DNA from: Nevskiaceae bacterium
GTDB lineage: Bacteria > Pseudomonadota > Gammaproteobacteria > Nevskiales > Nevskiaceae
Assembly (NCBI GenBank): GCA_004298465.1
Contig: SCRT01000017.1
Location: forward strand, 1-64,000
DNA: 64,000 bases
Direction of reading: 5' to 3'
The position numbers and the translations under genes were made by a program. Of the stretch, positions 20,101 through 29,155 are shown one piece after another. The notes below the pieces were generated by a model. That model saw only the letters and a program-made list of their open reading frames with translations. It searched no databases and was not told where the DNA came from. Positions within the stretch are counted from its first letter, which is position 1. Each line of letters opens with the position of its first letter.

Positions 20101-20214
20101 CGTCTGAACCCGTTGCCGAAGTTTCCCAGTGCCGCGGCCCACAGGCAAGCCGGCCTGGCATCACGCGCCGCCTGATTCCCTACAATTGCGCCCCCACCGC
20201 ACTGCCCCGCACCC

Positions 20215-21099
20215 GTGCTGCTGAAGCTCCTCGACATCGTCGTGCCGGTCTTTGCCGTAGCCGCCATCGGCTTCGCGTTCGGCCGCCGACAGACGCGGAC
20301 ACCGGACATGGCGTTCATCAACCACGCCAACGTGGTGGTGTTCTGTCCAGCGCTGGTGTTCTCCGCGCTGCTGGACAACCCCGTCAACATCCTGCACGCG
20401 TGGCCGCTGGAAATCGCCGGCACGCTCATCATCGTCGTGCCCGGTCTGCTGCTGGCGCTGATCCGCCGCCCCGGCGTGTCGCGCACCGCGTTTCTCGTGC
20501 CCGGCATGTTCCGCAACACCGGCAACCTCGGCATTCCGCTGATGATGCTGGCCTACGGCAAGGACCAGCTCGGCGACATCGTCGTGCTGTTCGTCATCTC
20601 CAACCTGCTGACGTTCTCGCTCGGCCTGTTCCTGCTCTCCGGCGGCCGCGAGCGCTGGAAGTGGCTGGCGAATCCGAACATCCTCGCCGCCCTGCTCGGC
20701 ATCGCGCTGGTGCCTTGGAAGGCTTTCATTCCAGCCTTTGTCACTACCGCCGTCGACCTGACGGGGCAGATCGCGATCCCGCTCATGCTGTTCGGCCTCG
20801 GCGTGCGCCTGTCCCAGGGGCGGATCGAGGAGCTCGCGCTGGCGCTGCGCATCAACGTCATCTACCTGCTCGCCGGTGCCGTCTGCCTGCCGCCGGTGCT
20901 GTGGCTATTGCCGCTGACGCCGGAGTGGCAGCGCCTGATCGTCCTGTCCGCCCTGCTGCCGCCCGCCGTCATCAACTACCTGCTGTCCGAGGACTACGCC
21001 ATCCAGCCCCGGACCGTGGCCAGCATCGTCCTGCTCGGCAACCTGCTCTCCATCGTCACCATCCCCGTCGTTGTATGGGCGACGCTGACGTGGATTTGA
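20215..21099 (+). CDS. AEC-family (auxin efflux carrier-type) membrane transporter
   Basis: A 294-residue polytopic inner-membrane protein, with about ten hydrophobic segments, of the AEC family, whose bacterial members carry malate, malonate or similar acids. Recognisable features are NHANVVVFCPALVFSAL in the first repeat, GMFRNTGNLGIPLMMLA, and the second-repeat motif AIPLMLFGLGVRLSQG. The start is GTG at 20215; a TACAAT -10-like element lies at 20181. It is divergent from the M48 protease. The substrate cannot be told from sequence. Confidence 0.85.
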   Translation: MLLKLLDIVVPVFAVAAIGFAFGRRQTRTPDMAFINHANVVVFCPALVFSALLDNPVNILHAWPLEIAGTLIIVVPGLLLALIRRPGVSRTAFLVPGMFRNTGNLGIPLMMLAYGKDQLGDIVVLFVISNLLTFSLGLFLLSGGRERWKWLANPNILAALLGIALVPWKAFIPAFVTTAVDLTGQIAIPLMLFGLGVRLSQGRIEELALALRINVIYLLAGAVCLPPVLWLLPLTPEWQRLIVLSALLPPAVINYLLSEDYAIQPRTVASIVLLGNLLSIVTIPVVVWATLTWI

Positions 21100-21273
21100 A
21101 CGCCGGGAAACCCCATACCGGGGCTTGCACCACCTGACGCAGGCCAACACCTTGCACCGCAGCACGTTGCTTGACCTGCCGCCGGGTGCGCGCCATCGTA
21201 TGCACGGATTCACGGATCATGCCTCCGCAGAGAGGCGCTAAGTCCGCTTTCAGGTCACGGAGGAGAACCGGCC

Positions 21274-22899
21274 ATGAACAACGATAAAGCAGGGCAGTCG
21301 ATCCCTCACTACGACGCCGTCGTCGTGGGTGCGGGTCTCGCGGGGTTGTATACGCTGCACCGACTGCGGGAAATGGGCAAGAACGTCATCGCCTTCGAGG
21401 CTGGGGATGGCGTCGGCGGCACGTGGTACTGGAACCGCTACCCCGGCTGTCGCGTGGATGCGCAGTGCTACAACTACCAGTACTGGTTCCCGGAACAAGT
21501 GCTGAAAAGCTGGGACTGGAGCGAACGCTTCCCGTCCCAGCCGGAAAACGAGGCCTACCTCAACTTCGTGGCCGACACCTACGACCTGCGCCGTGACCTG
21601 CATTTCCACACGCGCGTCACGCGCGGCGTCTACGACGAGGCACGCAGCACCTGGCGCGTATACACCGACCGTGGCGACGTGGTGGATACGCCGTTCTTCA
21701 TCTGCTGCGTCGGCATCCTGTCCGACGCCATCGAGGCGCCGTTCCCCGGCCGCGAGAACTTCAAGGGGATGGTTTGCCACACTTCGCGCTGGCCAAAGAC
21801 ACCGGTAGACTTCACCGGCAAACGTGTCGGCGTGGTCGGCACCGGCGCCACCGGCATCCAGGTGACGCAGACCGTGGCACCGCTGTGCCGGCACCTGACG
21901 GTGTTCCAGCGCACGGCGAACTACACGGTGCCGATGCACAACTACCAGCTCGACGACGCCGCCAATCGGGAGCTGAAGCAGCACTATCCGGAAATCAAGC
22001 AACGCAGCTATGCCAGCTTCAGTGGCTTCGATTTCGACTTCGACAACGGTTCCTTCTACGACCATACGCCGGAAGAACGCCGGGCGATCTACGAGCGCCT
22101 GTGGGCCGACGGTTCGTTCACGTTCTGGCTCGGCAGCTTCTTCGAATTGTTCGTCGACGAGGCGGCAAACCAGGAGATCTCCGATTTCGTGCGAGCCAAG
22201 ATCCGTGCCCGCGTGAAGGACCCGCAGGTGGCGGAAAAACTCATGCCGCGCGATTACGGTTTCGGCACGCGCCGGGTGCCGCTGGATTCCGGCTACTTCG
22301 AAACCTTCAACCGCGACAATGTGACGCTCGTCGACGTCAAGCCCGACCCCATCGAGTGCATTACGGAGAGCGGCCTGCGCCTGACCAGCGGGCAGGAATA
22401 TCCACTCGACATCCTGATCCTCGCCACCGGCTTCGACGCCGGCACCGGGGCCTTCGCCGCCATCGACATCCACGGCCGTGACGGGCGCACGCTGAAGGCG
22501 AAGTGGGACCGCGACATCCGCACCACGCTGGGGCTGCAGGTCGAAGGCTTCCCGAACCTGTTCACGATCGGCGCGCCGCTGGCGCCGTCCACCGCACTGT
22601 GCAACATGTACCTGTGCATGACGGAGCAGGCCGACTGGGCATTGGAAGCCATCCGCCACATGGACGCGCACGGCCTGCACAGCATGGAACCGACACGGGA
22701 AATGGAGGACGCGTGGGTGGAACACCACGACGCGATCGCGAACTCGACGCTGGTGACGAAGACCGACTCCTGGTACATGGGCTGCAACGTCAAGGGCAAG
22801 CCGCGGCGGTTGCTGTCCTATATCGGTGGCTCCGTCGCCTACCGCAAGAAGTGCGACGAGATCGCGGAAGGTGGTTACGCGGGCTTCATCTTCGGCTGA
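21274..22899 (+). CDS. Type I Baeyer-Villiger monooxygenase (cyclohexanone monooxygenase-like)
   Basis: An FAD/NADPH enzyme that inserts one oxygen next to a ketone to make an ester or lactone. The 541-residue protein has the FAD Rossmann motif GAGLAGL (about 18-24), GGTWYWNRYPG, the BVMO fingerprint FKGMVCHTSRWP (residues 163-174; pattern FxGxxxHxxxW) and the NADPH Rossmann motif GVVGTGATGIQ. Length and motifs are those of cyclohexanone/steroid BVMOs. A strong ribosome site GGAGGAG lies at 21259-21265. It is followed by a terminator and then by acyl-CoA dehydrogenase and MDR genes, suggesting ketone catabolism. The substrate is not determinable. Confidence 0.93.
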   Translation: MNNDKAGQSIPHYDAVVVGAGLAGLYTLHRLREMGKNVIAFEAGDGVGGTWYWNRYPGCRVDAQCYNYQYWFPEQVLKSWDWSERFPSQPENEAYLNFVADTYDLRRDLHFHTRVTRGVYDEARSTWRVYTDRGDVVDTPFFICCVGILSDAIEAPFPGRENFKGMVCHTSRWPKTPVDFTGKRVGVVGTGATGIQVTQTVAPLCRHLTVFQRTANYTVPMHNYQLDDAANRELKQHYPEIKQRSYASFSGFDFDFDNGSFYDHTPEERRAIYERLWADGSFTFWLGSFFELFVDEAANQEISDFVRAKIRARVKDPQVAEKLMPRDYGFGTRRVPLDSGYFETFNRDNVTLVDVKPDPIECITESGLRLTSGQEYPLDILILATGFDAGTGAFAAIDIHGRDGRTLKAKWDRDIRTTLGLQVEGFPNLFTIGAPLAPSTALCNMYLCMTEQADWALEAIRHMDAHGLHSMEPTREMEDAWVEHHDAIANSTLVTKTDSWYMGCNVKGKPRRLLSYIGGSVAYRKKCDEIAEGGYAGFIFG

Positions 22900-22919
22900 A
22901 ACCGGCCCTTGCGCCCCCG

Positions 22920-22946
22920 ACCCGCGGCTGGTGCTGCGGGTTTTTC
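22920..22946 (+). terminator. Rho-independent terminator after the BVMO gene
   Basis: Stem ACCCGCGGC / GCTGCGGGT (9 bp with one G-U pair, loop TGGT) is followed by TTTTTC, 21 nt after the BVMO stop. Confidence 0.8.
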
Positions 22947-23063
22947 TTGCGATCATGCAGCCAGCGAGGTGGCCCCGAAGGTCGCCCGGCCTGTCGGCGC
23001 AGTCATGTTCGCCGCGTGTTGCGCTGCACATAATCGGACCGCTCCCTCTACCGGTATCCGGAC

Positions 23064-24887
23064 ATGTTCAAGTACAAGGCCCCGCTCAACGACATGCACT
23101 TCCTGCTGCACGAGGTCTTCGACTACCCCGCGCACTACGCCACGCTGGCGAACGGCAAGGACGCCGACCGCGACACGGTAGATGCCATCGTCGAGGAATG
23201 CGCGAAGCTGTGCGAGGAAGTGCTGGCGCCGCTGTACAACTCCGGCGACGCGGAAGGCTGCCATCTGGAAGATGGCAACGTCACGACGCCGAAGGGCTTC
23301 AAGGAAGCCTACGAACAGTACGCGGCAGCCGGCTGGCAAGGGCTTTCCCACCCGACGGAGTACGGCGGCCAGGGCATGCCGATGTCGCTGGGGCTGTTCA
23401 AGGCCGAGCTGATGGGCACGGCGAACTGGCCATTTGCCATGTACCCCGGCCTGTCGCTGGGCGCGATGAATACCGTCATGCAGTTCGGCGACGAGGCGCA
23501 GAAGAAAGCCTACCTCACGCCAATGGTGGAAGGCCGCTGGATGGGCACGATGTGCCTGACGGAGCCGCAGTGCGGCACCGACCTTGGCCAGGTGCGCACG
23601 AAAGCCGACGCGAACGCGGACGGCAGCTACAAGCTCAACGGCCACAAGATCTTCATCTCCTCCGGCGACCACGACCTGACGGAAAACATCGTCCACATCG
23701 TGCTGGCGCGCCTGCCGGACGCGCCGAAGGGCACGCGCGGCATCTCCCTGTTCATCGTGCCGAAGTTCCTGCCGGACGCGGACGGCAACATCGGCGCGCG
23801 CAACGGCGTGGTGTGCTCGGCCATCGAGCACAAGATGGGCATCAACGGTTCCTCCACCTGCGCCATCGACTTCGAGGACGCCACCGGCTTTTTGATCGGC
23901 GAGCCGAACAAGGGTCTGGAGGCCATGTTCACGTTCATGAACACGGCGCGCATCGGCACCGCCACGCAGGGCGTGTGCCACGCCGAGGCGTCGTTCCAGA
24001 ACGCGCTGGCCTACGCGAAGGAGCGCCGCTCGATGCGCGCACTGTCGGGCAAGAAGGAGCCGGACAAGGTGGCCGATGCCATCATCTGGCACGCCGACGT
24101 GCGCCGCATGCTATTCACGCAGAAGGCCGTCGCCGAAGGTGGGCGCGCCATGCTGTACTTCGCGGCGCAGTACGCGGACCGCATGATCGAAGGCGCGTTG
24201 GCCGGCAACGACGCCGAATACCGGAAGTGGGATGACAAACTCGGCTTCCTGACGCCGATCCTCAAGGGTTTCCTGACGGAAATGGGGCTGGAAGCTGCGA
24301 ACCTTGGGATGCAGATCTACGGCGGCCACGGCTACATCCGCGACAACGGCATGGAACAGATCGCCCGCGACGCGCGCATTGCCACGCTGTACGAAGGCAC
24401 CACGGGCGTGCAGGCGCTCGACCTGCTCGGCCGCAAGGTGCTGCTGACGACGAAGGGCAAGGCGGTGTTCAGCTTCAGCGCGCTGATCGCGAAATTCGCC
24501 AAGGACAGCCTGACGAACAGCACGCTGCGCCCCTACGCCTGGCAGCTCGCCAAGCTCGCCGCCCAATGGGACTGGCTCACCGGCCGGTTGCTGCTCGCTG
24601 CCCGCAAGGATCGCGACATCGTGTCCGCCGCGAGCTGGCATTTCCTGATGTACTCCGGTTACGTGACGATGGCATATTTCTGGGCCGTGCAGGCGTCCGT
24701 CGCCGCGAAAAAACTGAAAGCAGGCGATGGCGAACAGACACCCGGGTTCTACCAAGCCAAGCTCGCCACTGCGCAGTTTTATTTCGATCACCTTCTGCCA
24801 CGCACCAAAGCGCACGCTGCCTCGATGTTGAAACCGAGCGCGACGCTGACCCACCTGCCGGCAGAAAGCTTCTCCTTCACCGACTGA
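23064..24887 (+). CDS. Acyl-CoA dehydrogenase, long DmdC-like type
   Basis: An FAD-dependent acyl-CoA dehydrogenase of 607 residues, the extended form that carries a C-terminal ACAD-like extension, as in DmdC and FadE5-like enzymes. It shows CLTEPQCGTDLGQVRT (FAD/substrate loop), IEHKMGINGSSTC, and the catalytic-base region YEGTTGVQALDLLGRKVL. It oxidises an acyl-CoA at alpha-beta; the chain type cannot be read. The MDR gene begins 9 nt after its stop, so the two form an operon. The upstream terminator separates it from the BVMO, though the 164-nt gap could hold its own promoter. Confidence 0.93.
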   Translation: MFKYKAPLNDMHFLLHEVFDYPAHYATLANGKDADRDTVDAIVEECAKLCEEVLAPLYNSGDAEGCHLEDGNVTTPKGFKEAYEQYAAAGWQGLSHPTEYGGQGMPMSLGLFKAELMGTANWPFAMYPGLSLGAMNTVMQFGDEAQKKAYLTPMVEGRWMGTMCLTEPQCGTDLGQVRTKADANADGSYKLNGHKIFISSGDHDLTENIVHIVLARLPDAPKGTRGISLFIVPKFLPDADGNIGARNGVVCSAIEHKMGINGSSTCAIDFEDATGFLIGEPNKGLEAMFTFMNTARIGTATQGVCHAEASFQNALAYAKERRSMRALSGKKEPDKVADAIIWHADVRRMLFTQKAVAEGGRAMLYFAAQYADRMIEGALAGNDAEYRKWDDKLGFLTPILKGFLTEMGLEAANLGMQIYGGHGYIRDNGMEQIARDARIATLYEGTTGVQALDLLGRKVLLTTKGKAVFSFSALIAKFAKDSLTNSTLRPYAWQLAKLAAQWDWLTGRLLLAARKDRDIVSAASWHFLMYSGYVTMAYFWAVQASVAAKKLKAGDGEQTPGFYQAKLATAQFYFDHLLPRTKAHAASMLKPSATLTHLPAESFSFTD

Positions 24888-24896
24888 GGGGCGACG

Positions 24897-25913
24897 ATGC
24901 GACAAGTCTGGATTACCGGCCACGGCGGGCCGGACAAGCTGCAAGTGCGCGAAGTGTCGGATCCAGTGCCACAAGGCGATGAAGTCCGCATTCGCGTCAA
25001 GGCCAGCGGCGTCAACTTCGCCGACATCATGGCGCGCCGGGGCCTGTACCCAGACGCGCCCAAACTACCTTGCGTCGTCGGTTATGAAGTATCGGGTACG
25101 GTCGATGCCGTGGGGCCTGCGGTGCCCCAGGAGTGGATCGGCCACGATGTGCTGGCCCTCACGCACTTCGGCGGCTACGCCGATACCGTGATCGCGCCGC
25201 AAGCACACGTGTTCGAAAAGCCGCCCAGCCTCATCCACGAACAAGGCGCGGCATTGCCGGTGAACTATCTCACGGCCTGGCAACTGCTGGTCGTGATGGG
25301 CGGGCTGAAGGCCGACGAAACCGTCCTGATCCACAACGCCGGCGGTGGCGTCGGCCTCGCGGCCATCGACATCGCACGCCATGTCGGTGCCACGATCTAC
25401 GGCACGGCCAGCGAGTGCAAGCACGCGTTCCTGAAGGAACGTGGCCTGCATGCGGCGATCGACTACACGCAAACCGACTGGGGTCCGGCAGTCGACCAGC
25501 TCACTGGCGGTCGCGGCGTGGAACTGATCATCGACCCACTCGGCGGCTCACACTGGAAGAAGAGCTACCAGGCGCTGCGCCCCACCGGCCGGCTCGGCAT
25601 GTTCGGCGTCTCCACGACCACGCAGTCGCACTTGCCCGGACCCTTGAAATTCCTGCCGATGGTCGCGGGCCTGCCGTGGTTCAATCCGATCCCGCTCATG
25701 AACCAGAACCGCGCCGTGTTCGGCGTGAATCTCGGCCACCTGTGGGACGAGGTTTCCAAGCTGCGCAACTGGATGGAAACCCTGCTGCGCGGGATCGACG
25801 AAGGCTGGGTCCGTCCACACGTCGACCGGACGTTCCCATTGGCCCAAGCCGGAGAAGCGCACGCCTACATCGAAGCACGGCAAAATATCGGCAAGGTCGT
25901 GCTGACGGTCTGA
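24897..25913 (+). CDS. Zinc-free MDR oxidoreductase (quinone reductase/VAT1-like)
   Basis: A medium-chain dehydrogenase/reductase of 338 residues. The N-terminal GroES-like domain has SGVNFADIMARRGLYP and GYEVSGTVDAVG; the Rossmann domain has NAGGGVGLAAIDIARHVGA. The catalytic zinc ligands of alcohol dehydrogenases are missing, as in NADPH:quinone reductases and VAT1-type proteins. It probably reduces enones or quinones with NADPH. It is tightly linked behind the acyl-CoA dehydrogenase and converges with the amidase gene, with only 9 nt between the stops. Confidence 0.88.
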   Translation: MRQVWITGHGGPDKLQVREVSDPVPQGDEVRIRVKASGVNFADIMARRGLYPDAPKLPCVVGYEVSGTVDAVGPAVPQEWIGHDVLALTHFGGYADTVIAPQAHVFEKPPSLIHEQGAALPVNYLTAWQLLVVMGGLKADETVLIHNAGGGVGLAAIDIARHVGATIYGTASECKHAFLKERGLHAAIDYTQTDWGPAVDQLTGGRGVELIIDPLGGSHWKKSYQALRPTGRLGMFGVSTTTQSHLPGPLKFLPMVAGLPWFNPIPLMNQNRAVFGVNLGHLWDEVSKLRNWMETLLRGIDEGWVRPHVDRTFPLAQAGEAHAYIEARQNIGKVVLTV

Positions 25914-25922
25914 GCCACCCGA

Positions 25923-27422
25923 TCACGCCACGCCCGCACCCTCAAACGCCTTCGCGGCACGATAGATTCGGCCTTCGCCCCAGAACGGCCCCACCAGCAT
26001 GAGGCCGACGGGCAGGCCGTCACTGACGCCGCACGGGATGGAAATGGCCGGATGGCCGGTGGCATCGAAGGGCGCGGTGTTGGCCAGCATCTCCAGCCCG
26101 CGCTGGACGTTTTCCGTGATACCGGCATCCGGCCCCGGCAGCGGCGTCGCCTTCATCGGCGTGGTGGGCATCAGCAGCAGGTCGTACTTCGCCAGCACCG
26201 CGTCGTAGGCGGCGACCACGCGGCGCAGCAGGTTCTGCGCGCGGGCGTAGTGCAGCCCGTGGTACTTGCGCCACATGTACTGCCCCAGCAGCACCGTGAC
26301 CTTCACGGTTTCCGAGAAGTCGTCGGCACGCAGGCGCCAGGCATCCTGAGCCTGCATCATCCCCGGCAGGTACAAGCCTTTCCAGCCGCTGCCCTGGCCG
26401 TTGGTGTGCAGTATCTGCACGACCGCGCCTTCGTGCACGATCGCCGACCAGACGGCACCGGCCACGGAATGCATGGGGATGGAAACCTCTTCGACCGTCG
26501 CCCCCAGCCGAGCGAAGGTCGCGCCCGCCTGACGCACCAGCCGGTCCACGTCCGGTTCCGATTCCGGCAGGCCGAAGCCTTCGCGCACGACGCCGATCCG
26601 CATGCCGCGTACGCCGCCTTCCATCTCCGCGGCGTAATCCGTCTTGCGGACGTTGTGCTGGCGTGCATCCAGGCCATCCTCACCCGCGATCACGCTCAGC
26701 AGCAAGGCGTTGTCGGCCACGGTGCGGGTAATCGGGCCGATGTGGTCCATCGTCGCTTCGATGGACATGCCGCCGGTGTACGGCACCAGCCCGAAGGTCG
26801 GCTTCATGCCCACCGTGCCGCAGTAGGAGGACGGCATGCGCACCGACCCGCCCTGGTCGGTACCCAGCGCCATGTCGACCGCGCCGGCCGCCACCAGCGC
26901 CGCGCTGCCCGACGACGAGCCGCCGGCGGAATGGCCGGGCTTTCTCGGATTGATGACAGCACCCGTGGAATTCGTGTGGCTGCCGCCGGAAAAGCAGAAC
27001 AGTTCGCAGTGGCTCTTGCCGAGGATCGTGCCGCCAGCATCGAGGATGCGCGTGACGACGGTGGCATCCACGTCCGGCACGTAGCCGCGCAGCGTGGCGG
27101 AGCCGTTCATCATCGGCACACCAGCCACTGCAATGTTGTCCTTCACGGCCAGCGTGCGGCCTTTCAGCGGCCCCGCGTCCGCACCGTGGATCTCGCTGCG
27201 GTAGTACCAGGCGTGGTACGGGTTGTCCTCCGGGGCGGGCGCATGGCCCGGCGTGCGCGGGTACTTCACCACGGGCAGCTCGTCGGGCATCCGGTTCACC
27301 ACGTCGTAGGCTGCCAAGGGCGCCGCCATCAAACTGCGGTATTCCGCCAACTGCTCGTTCGTCAGGTGCAGCCCCAGTTCCTGCGCGGTCTCGGCCAATT
27401 CTTCCAGGGTCGGGTTGTGCAT
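25923..27422 (-). CDS. Amidase-signature family amidase
   Basis: A 499-residue amidase-signature hydrolase. The Ser-cisSer-Lys triad is visible: Lys94 (AVKDN), cis-Ser169 in GGSSSGS, and nucleophile Ser193 in DQGGSVR. The long N-terminal alpha-helical extension resembles Rhodococcus nitrile-pathway amidases. It is divergent from the nitrile hydratase genes across a 79-nt gap, so it probably hydrolyses the amide they produce to a carboxylate and ammonia. The ribosome site GGAGGAG precedes the ATG. The substrate range is an inference. Confidence 0.93.
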   Translation of the reverse strand: MHNPTLEELAETAQELGLHLTNEQLAEYRSLMAAPLAAYDVVNRMPDELPVVKYPRTPGHAPAPEDNPYHAWYYRSEIHGADAGPLKGRTLAVKDNIAVAGVPMMNGSATLRGYVPDVDATVVTRILDAGGTILGKSHCELFCFSGGSHTNSTGAVINPRKPGHSAGGSSSGSAALVAAGAVDMALGTDQGGSVRMPSSYCGTVGMKPTFGLVPYTGGMSIEATMDHIGPITRTVADNALLLSVIAGEDGLDARQHNVRKTDYAAEMEGGVRGMRIGVVREGFGLPESEPDVDRLVRQAGATFARLGATVEEVSIPMHSVAGAVWSAIVHEGAVVQILHTNGQGSGWKGLYLPGMMQAQDAWRLRADDFSETVKVTVLLGQYMWRKYHGLHYARAQNLLRRVVAAYDAVLAKYDLLLMPTTPMKATPLPGPDAGITENVQRGLEMLANTAPFDATGHPAISIPCGVSDGLPVGLMLVGPFWGEGRIYRAAKAFEGAGVA

Positions 27423-27440
27423 GGGTTTCTCTCCTCCGGC

Positions 27441-27468
27441 TTGACGCTATTTTCGTAAGTGCTAATGT
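27441..27468 (+). promoter_or_regulatory. Candidate promoter of the nitrile hydratase operon
   Basis: TTGACG (27441-27446) and TAATGT (27463-27468) are spaced by 16 nt, ahead of the GGAGGAG ribosome site at 27487. The gap also serves the divergent amidase, so a shared regulator is possible; I see no clear operator. Confidence 0.5.
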
Positions 27469-27501
27469 TACCGGGATATAGAGCTTGGAGGAGAAAGAAC
27501 A

Positions 27502-28116
27502 ATGGGTGCACACCATCACCACGCCCCACCCTCGGACGTGCGCATCAGGGTCCGCGCCATCGAGTCGCTGCTGCTCGAAAAAGGGCTCGTGGATTCCGCC
27601 GCGATGGACAAGATCGTGGAGACCTTCGAGAAGGACATCGGCCCGCGGCGCGGGGCCGAGGTCGTGGCCCATGCGTGGACCGATCCTGAATACCGCAAGC
27701 GCCTGCTGGAAAACGGTACGGCGGCAATCGGCGAGTTCGGCTACACCGGGCTTCAGGCCGAGGAAATGATCGTCGTCGAGGACACGCCGAAAGTGCACAA
27801 CATGGTGGTGTGCACGCTGTGCTCCTGCTACCCGTGGACCGTGCTCGGGCTGCCGCCGGTGTGGTACAAGTCCGCGCCCTACCGTTCCCGCGTCGTCATC
27901 GACCCGCGCGGGGTGCTGAAGGAATTCGGCGTTACCCTGCCGGAAAGTACGGAAATCCGCGTCTGGGACAGCAATTCAGAACTGCGGTACATGGTGCTGC
28001 CGATGCGCCCGGAAGGTACCGAAGGCCTGAGCGAGGAGGCGCTTGCCGAACTCATCACCCGCGACTCCATGATCGGCACCGGCTTGCCGAAGACGCCGGC
28101 GGAGGTTGCGGCGTGA
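27502..28116 (+). CDS. nthA: Cobalt-type nitrile hydratase alpha subunit
   Basis: The metal-binding catalytic subunit, which hydrates nitriles to amides. The 204-residue protein has the metal-site loop V-C-T-L-C-S-C with Cys104, Cys107, Ser108 and Cys109, followed by YPW; Thr105 marks the cobalt class (iron enzymes have Ser). The two outer cysteines are expected to be oxidised to sulfinate and sulfenate. [12 protein letters not shown] is also conserved. The N-terminus has a natural run of four histidines (residues 4-7). The stop overlaps the next GTG start by 4 nt. Thiocyanate hydrolase gamma subunit is the main alternative identity. Confidence 0.92.
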   Translation: MGAHHHHAPPSDVRIRVRAIESLLLEKGLVDSAAMDKIVETFEKDIGPRRGAEVVAHAWTDPEYRKRLLENGTAAIGEFGYTGLQAEEMIVVEDTPKVHNMVVCTLCSCYPWTVLGLPPVWYKSAPYRSRVVIDPRGVLKEFGVTLPESTEIRVWDSNSELRYMVLPMRPEGTEGLSEEALAELITRDSMIGTGLPKTPAEVAA

Positions 28117-28427
28117 ACGGCGTCCAGGACATGGGCGGCATGCACAACATGGGACCGATCGTGCACGAGGCCAACGAGCCGGTGTTCCACGAGGAATGGG
28201 AACGCCGCGCCTTTGCCATGCTGCTGCTGTGCCTCGGCGGCGGCCACTACAACCTCGACATGGCACGGCGGGCTATCGAACTCATGCCTCCCGCCGAATA
28301 TCTCGACACCTCCTATTACGAGCACTGGATGCACGGACTGGAAGTGCTGATGGCCGAGGACGGCAGCCTCACGCGCGAGGAAATCGACGCACGTGTGGCA
28401 CAACTCGCTGCTGCAGGGGTCCACTGA
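28113..28427 (+). CDS. Nitrile hydratase beta subunit, N-terminal half as a separate protein
   Basis: A 104-residue protein corresponding to the N-terminal domain of a normal NHase beta subunit: [14 protein letters not shown] at the start, [11 protein letters not shown], and [17 protein letters not shown]. It starts with GTG inside the alpha stop (GTGA) and has GGAGG about 8 nt upstream. Normal beta subunits continue into the SH3-like C-terminal domain; here the frame stops and that domain is the next gene. The division matches the beta/alpha subunits of thiocyanate hydrolase and ToyK/ToyL of toyocamycin nitrile hydratase (family knowledge). Confidence 0.88.
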   Translation: MNGVQDMGGMHNMGPIVHEANEPVFHEEWERRAFAMLLLCLGGGHYNLDMARRAIELMPPAEYLDTSYYEHWMHGLEVLMAEDGSLTREEIDARVAQLAAAGVH

Positions 28428-28774
28428 TGCCGACTGTCCCCGTCGAAATGATCGACCCACTTGTCGCACACGGCGCTCCGGCGCGCATGAACGTGGATGC
28501 GCCGACGCGCTTCAAGGTCGGCGCCGTCATCCACGCGCGCAACATCAACCCCCTCCACCACACCCGCCTGCCGCGCTACATCCGCGGGCGGCAGGGTACC
28601 GTGGTGCGCGATTGCGGTGTCTTCATCCTGCCCGACACCCACGCACATGGCCTTGGGCCCTGCCCCGAACGGCTGTATTGCGTGCGCTTCGAAAGCCGGG
28701 AATTGTGGGGAGACGATGCAGACACGCGCAACGCCGTATACATCACCTTGTGGGACCGCTACATCGATGACTGA
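28427..28774 (+). CDS. Nitrile hydratase beta subunit, C-terminal half as a separate protein
   Basis: A 115-residue protein equal to the C-terminal SH3-like domain of NHase beta: DAPTRFKVGAVIHARN, HTRLPRYIRGRQGTV, PDTHAHGLG and LYCVRFESRELWG. It begins at an ATG sharing one base with the previous stop (TGATG), in a different frame. The two conserved arginines that contact the oxidised cysteines of the alpha subunit lie in the two beta halves in ordinary NHases; candidates here are in RRAF and RYIRG. The domain is complete and undamaged, which argues for a real split gene rather than a frameshift. Confidence 0.88.
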   Translation: MPTVPVEMIDPLVAHGAPARMNVDAPTRFKVGAVIHARNINPLHHTRLPRYIRGRQGTVVRDCGVFILPDTHAHGLGPCPERLYCVRFESRELWGDDADTRNAVYITLWDRYIDD

Positions 28775-29147
28775 TCCAGCCGTTGCCCCCGCCATCGACC
28801 GTACGCTGCTGCAGGCAATCCCGCGCGGTGCCGACGGCGCCGCCTTCCAGGAACCGTGGCAGGCCCAGGCCTTCGCGCTCACCGTGCAGCTCAACCAGCG
28901 CGGCGTCTTCACCTGGAAGGAATGGACGCTGTCCCTCGGCGCGGAAATCGCCGCGGCCAAGGCGCGCGGCGAAGATGATTTCGGCCAGGACTACTTCCAT
29001 TACTGGCTCGTGGCGCTGGAAAAGATCCTCGTGCGCAAAGGGTTGACAGATGCCCCGGGGCTGAAGGACCTGCAGGAAACCACGCGCAAAAACTGGCCCA
29101 CGGGTGCCGACCACGTCGCGCAGCGCTCGCCGCTGGTAGTCGGCTAG
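28767..29147 (+). CDS. Nitrile hydratase accessory protein (P14K/NhlE-type chaperone)
   Basis: A 126-residue protein related to the N-terminal domain of NHase beta: FQEPWQAQAFALTVQLNQRG, FTWKEWTLSLG, DDFGQDYFHYWLVALEKILV. Such proteins bind apo-alpha subunit and exchange it for the cobalt-loaded one (self-subunit swapping). Its ATG lies 8 nt inside the preceding gene, so translation is coupled. It resembles the preceding beta-N half but has the WKEW and YWLVALEK segments of the accessory family, so I assign it as chaperone, not a second beta-N copy. Confidence 0.85.
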   Translation: MTDPAVAPAIDRTLLQAIPRGADGAAFQEPWQAQAFALTVQLNQRGVFTWKEWTLSLGAEIAAAKARGEDDFGQDYFHYWLVALEKILVRKGLTDAPGLKDLQETTRKNWPTGADHVAQRSPLVVG

Positions 29148-29155
29148 GCCCCCGC

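Noticed and set aside
21171-21201. Promoter for the BVMO gene (TTGACC with a downstream TCGTAT)
   Set aside because: The -35 is fair, but the only -10 candidates are weak or at 19-nt spacing, so I do not list it.
28113-28774. The two NHase beta halves as a frameshifted pseudogene
   Set aside because: Each half has its own start with a TGATG junction, the first has a good ribosome site, the domain boundary is respected, and known three-subunit enzymes are divided at the same place.
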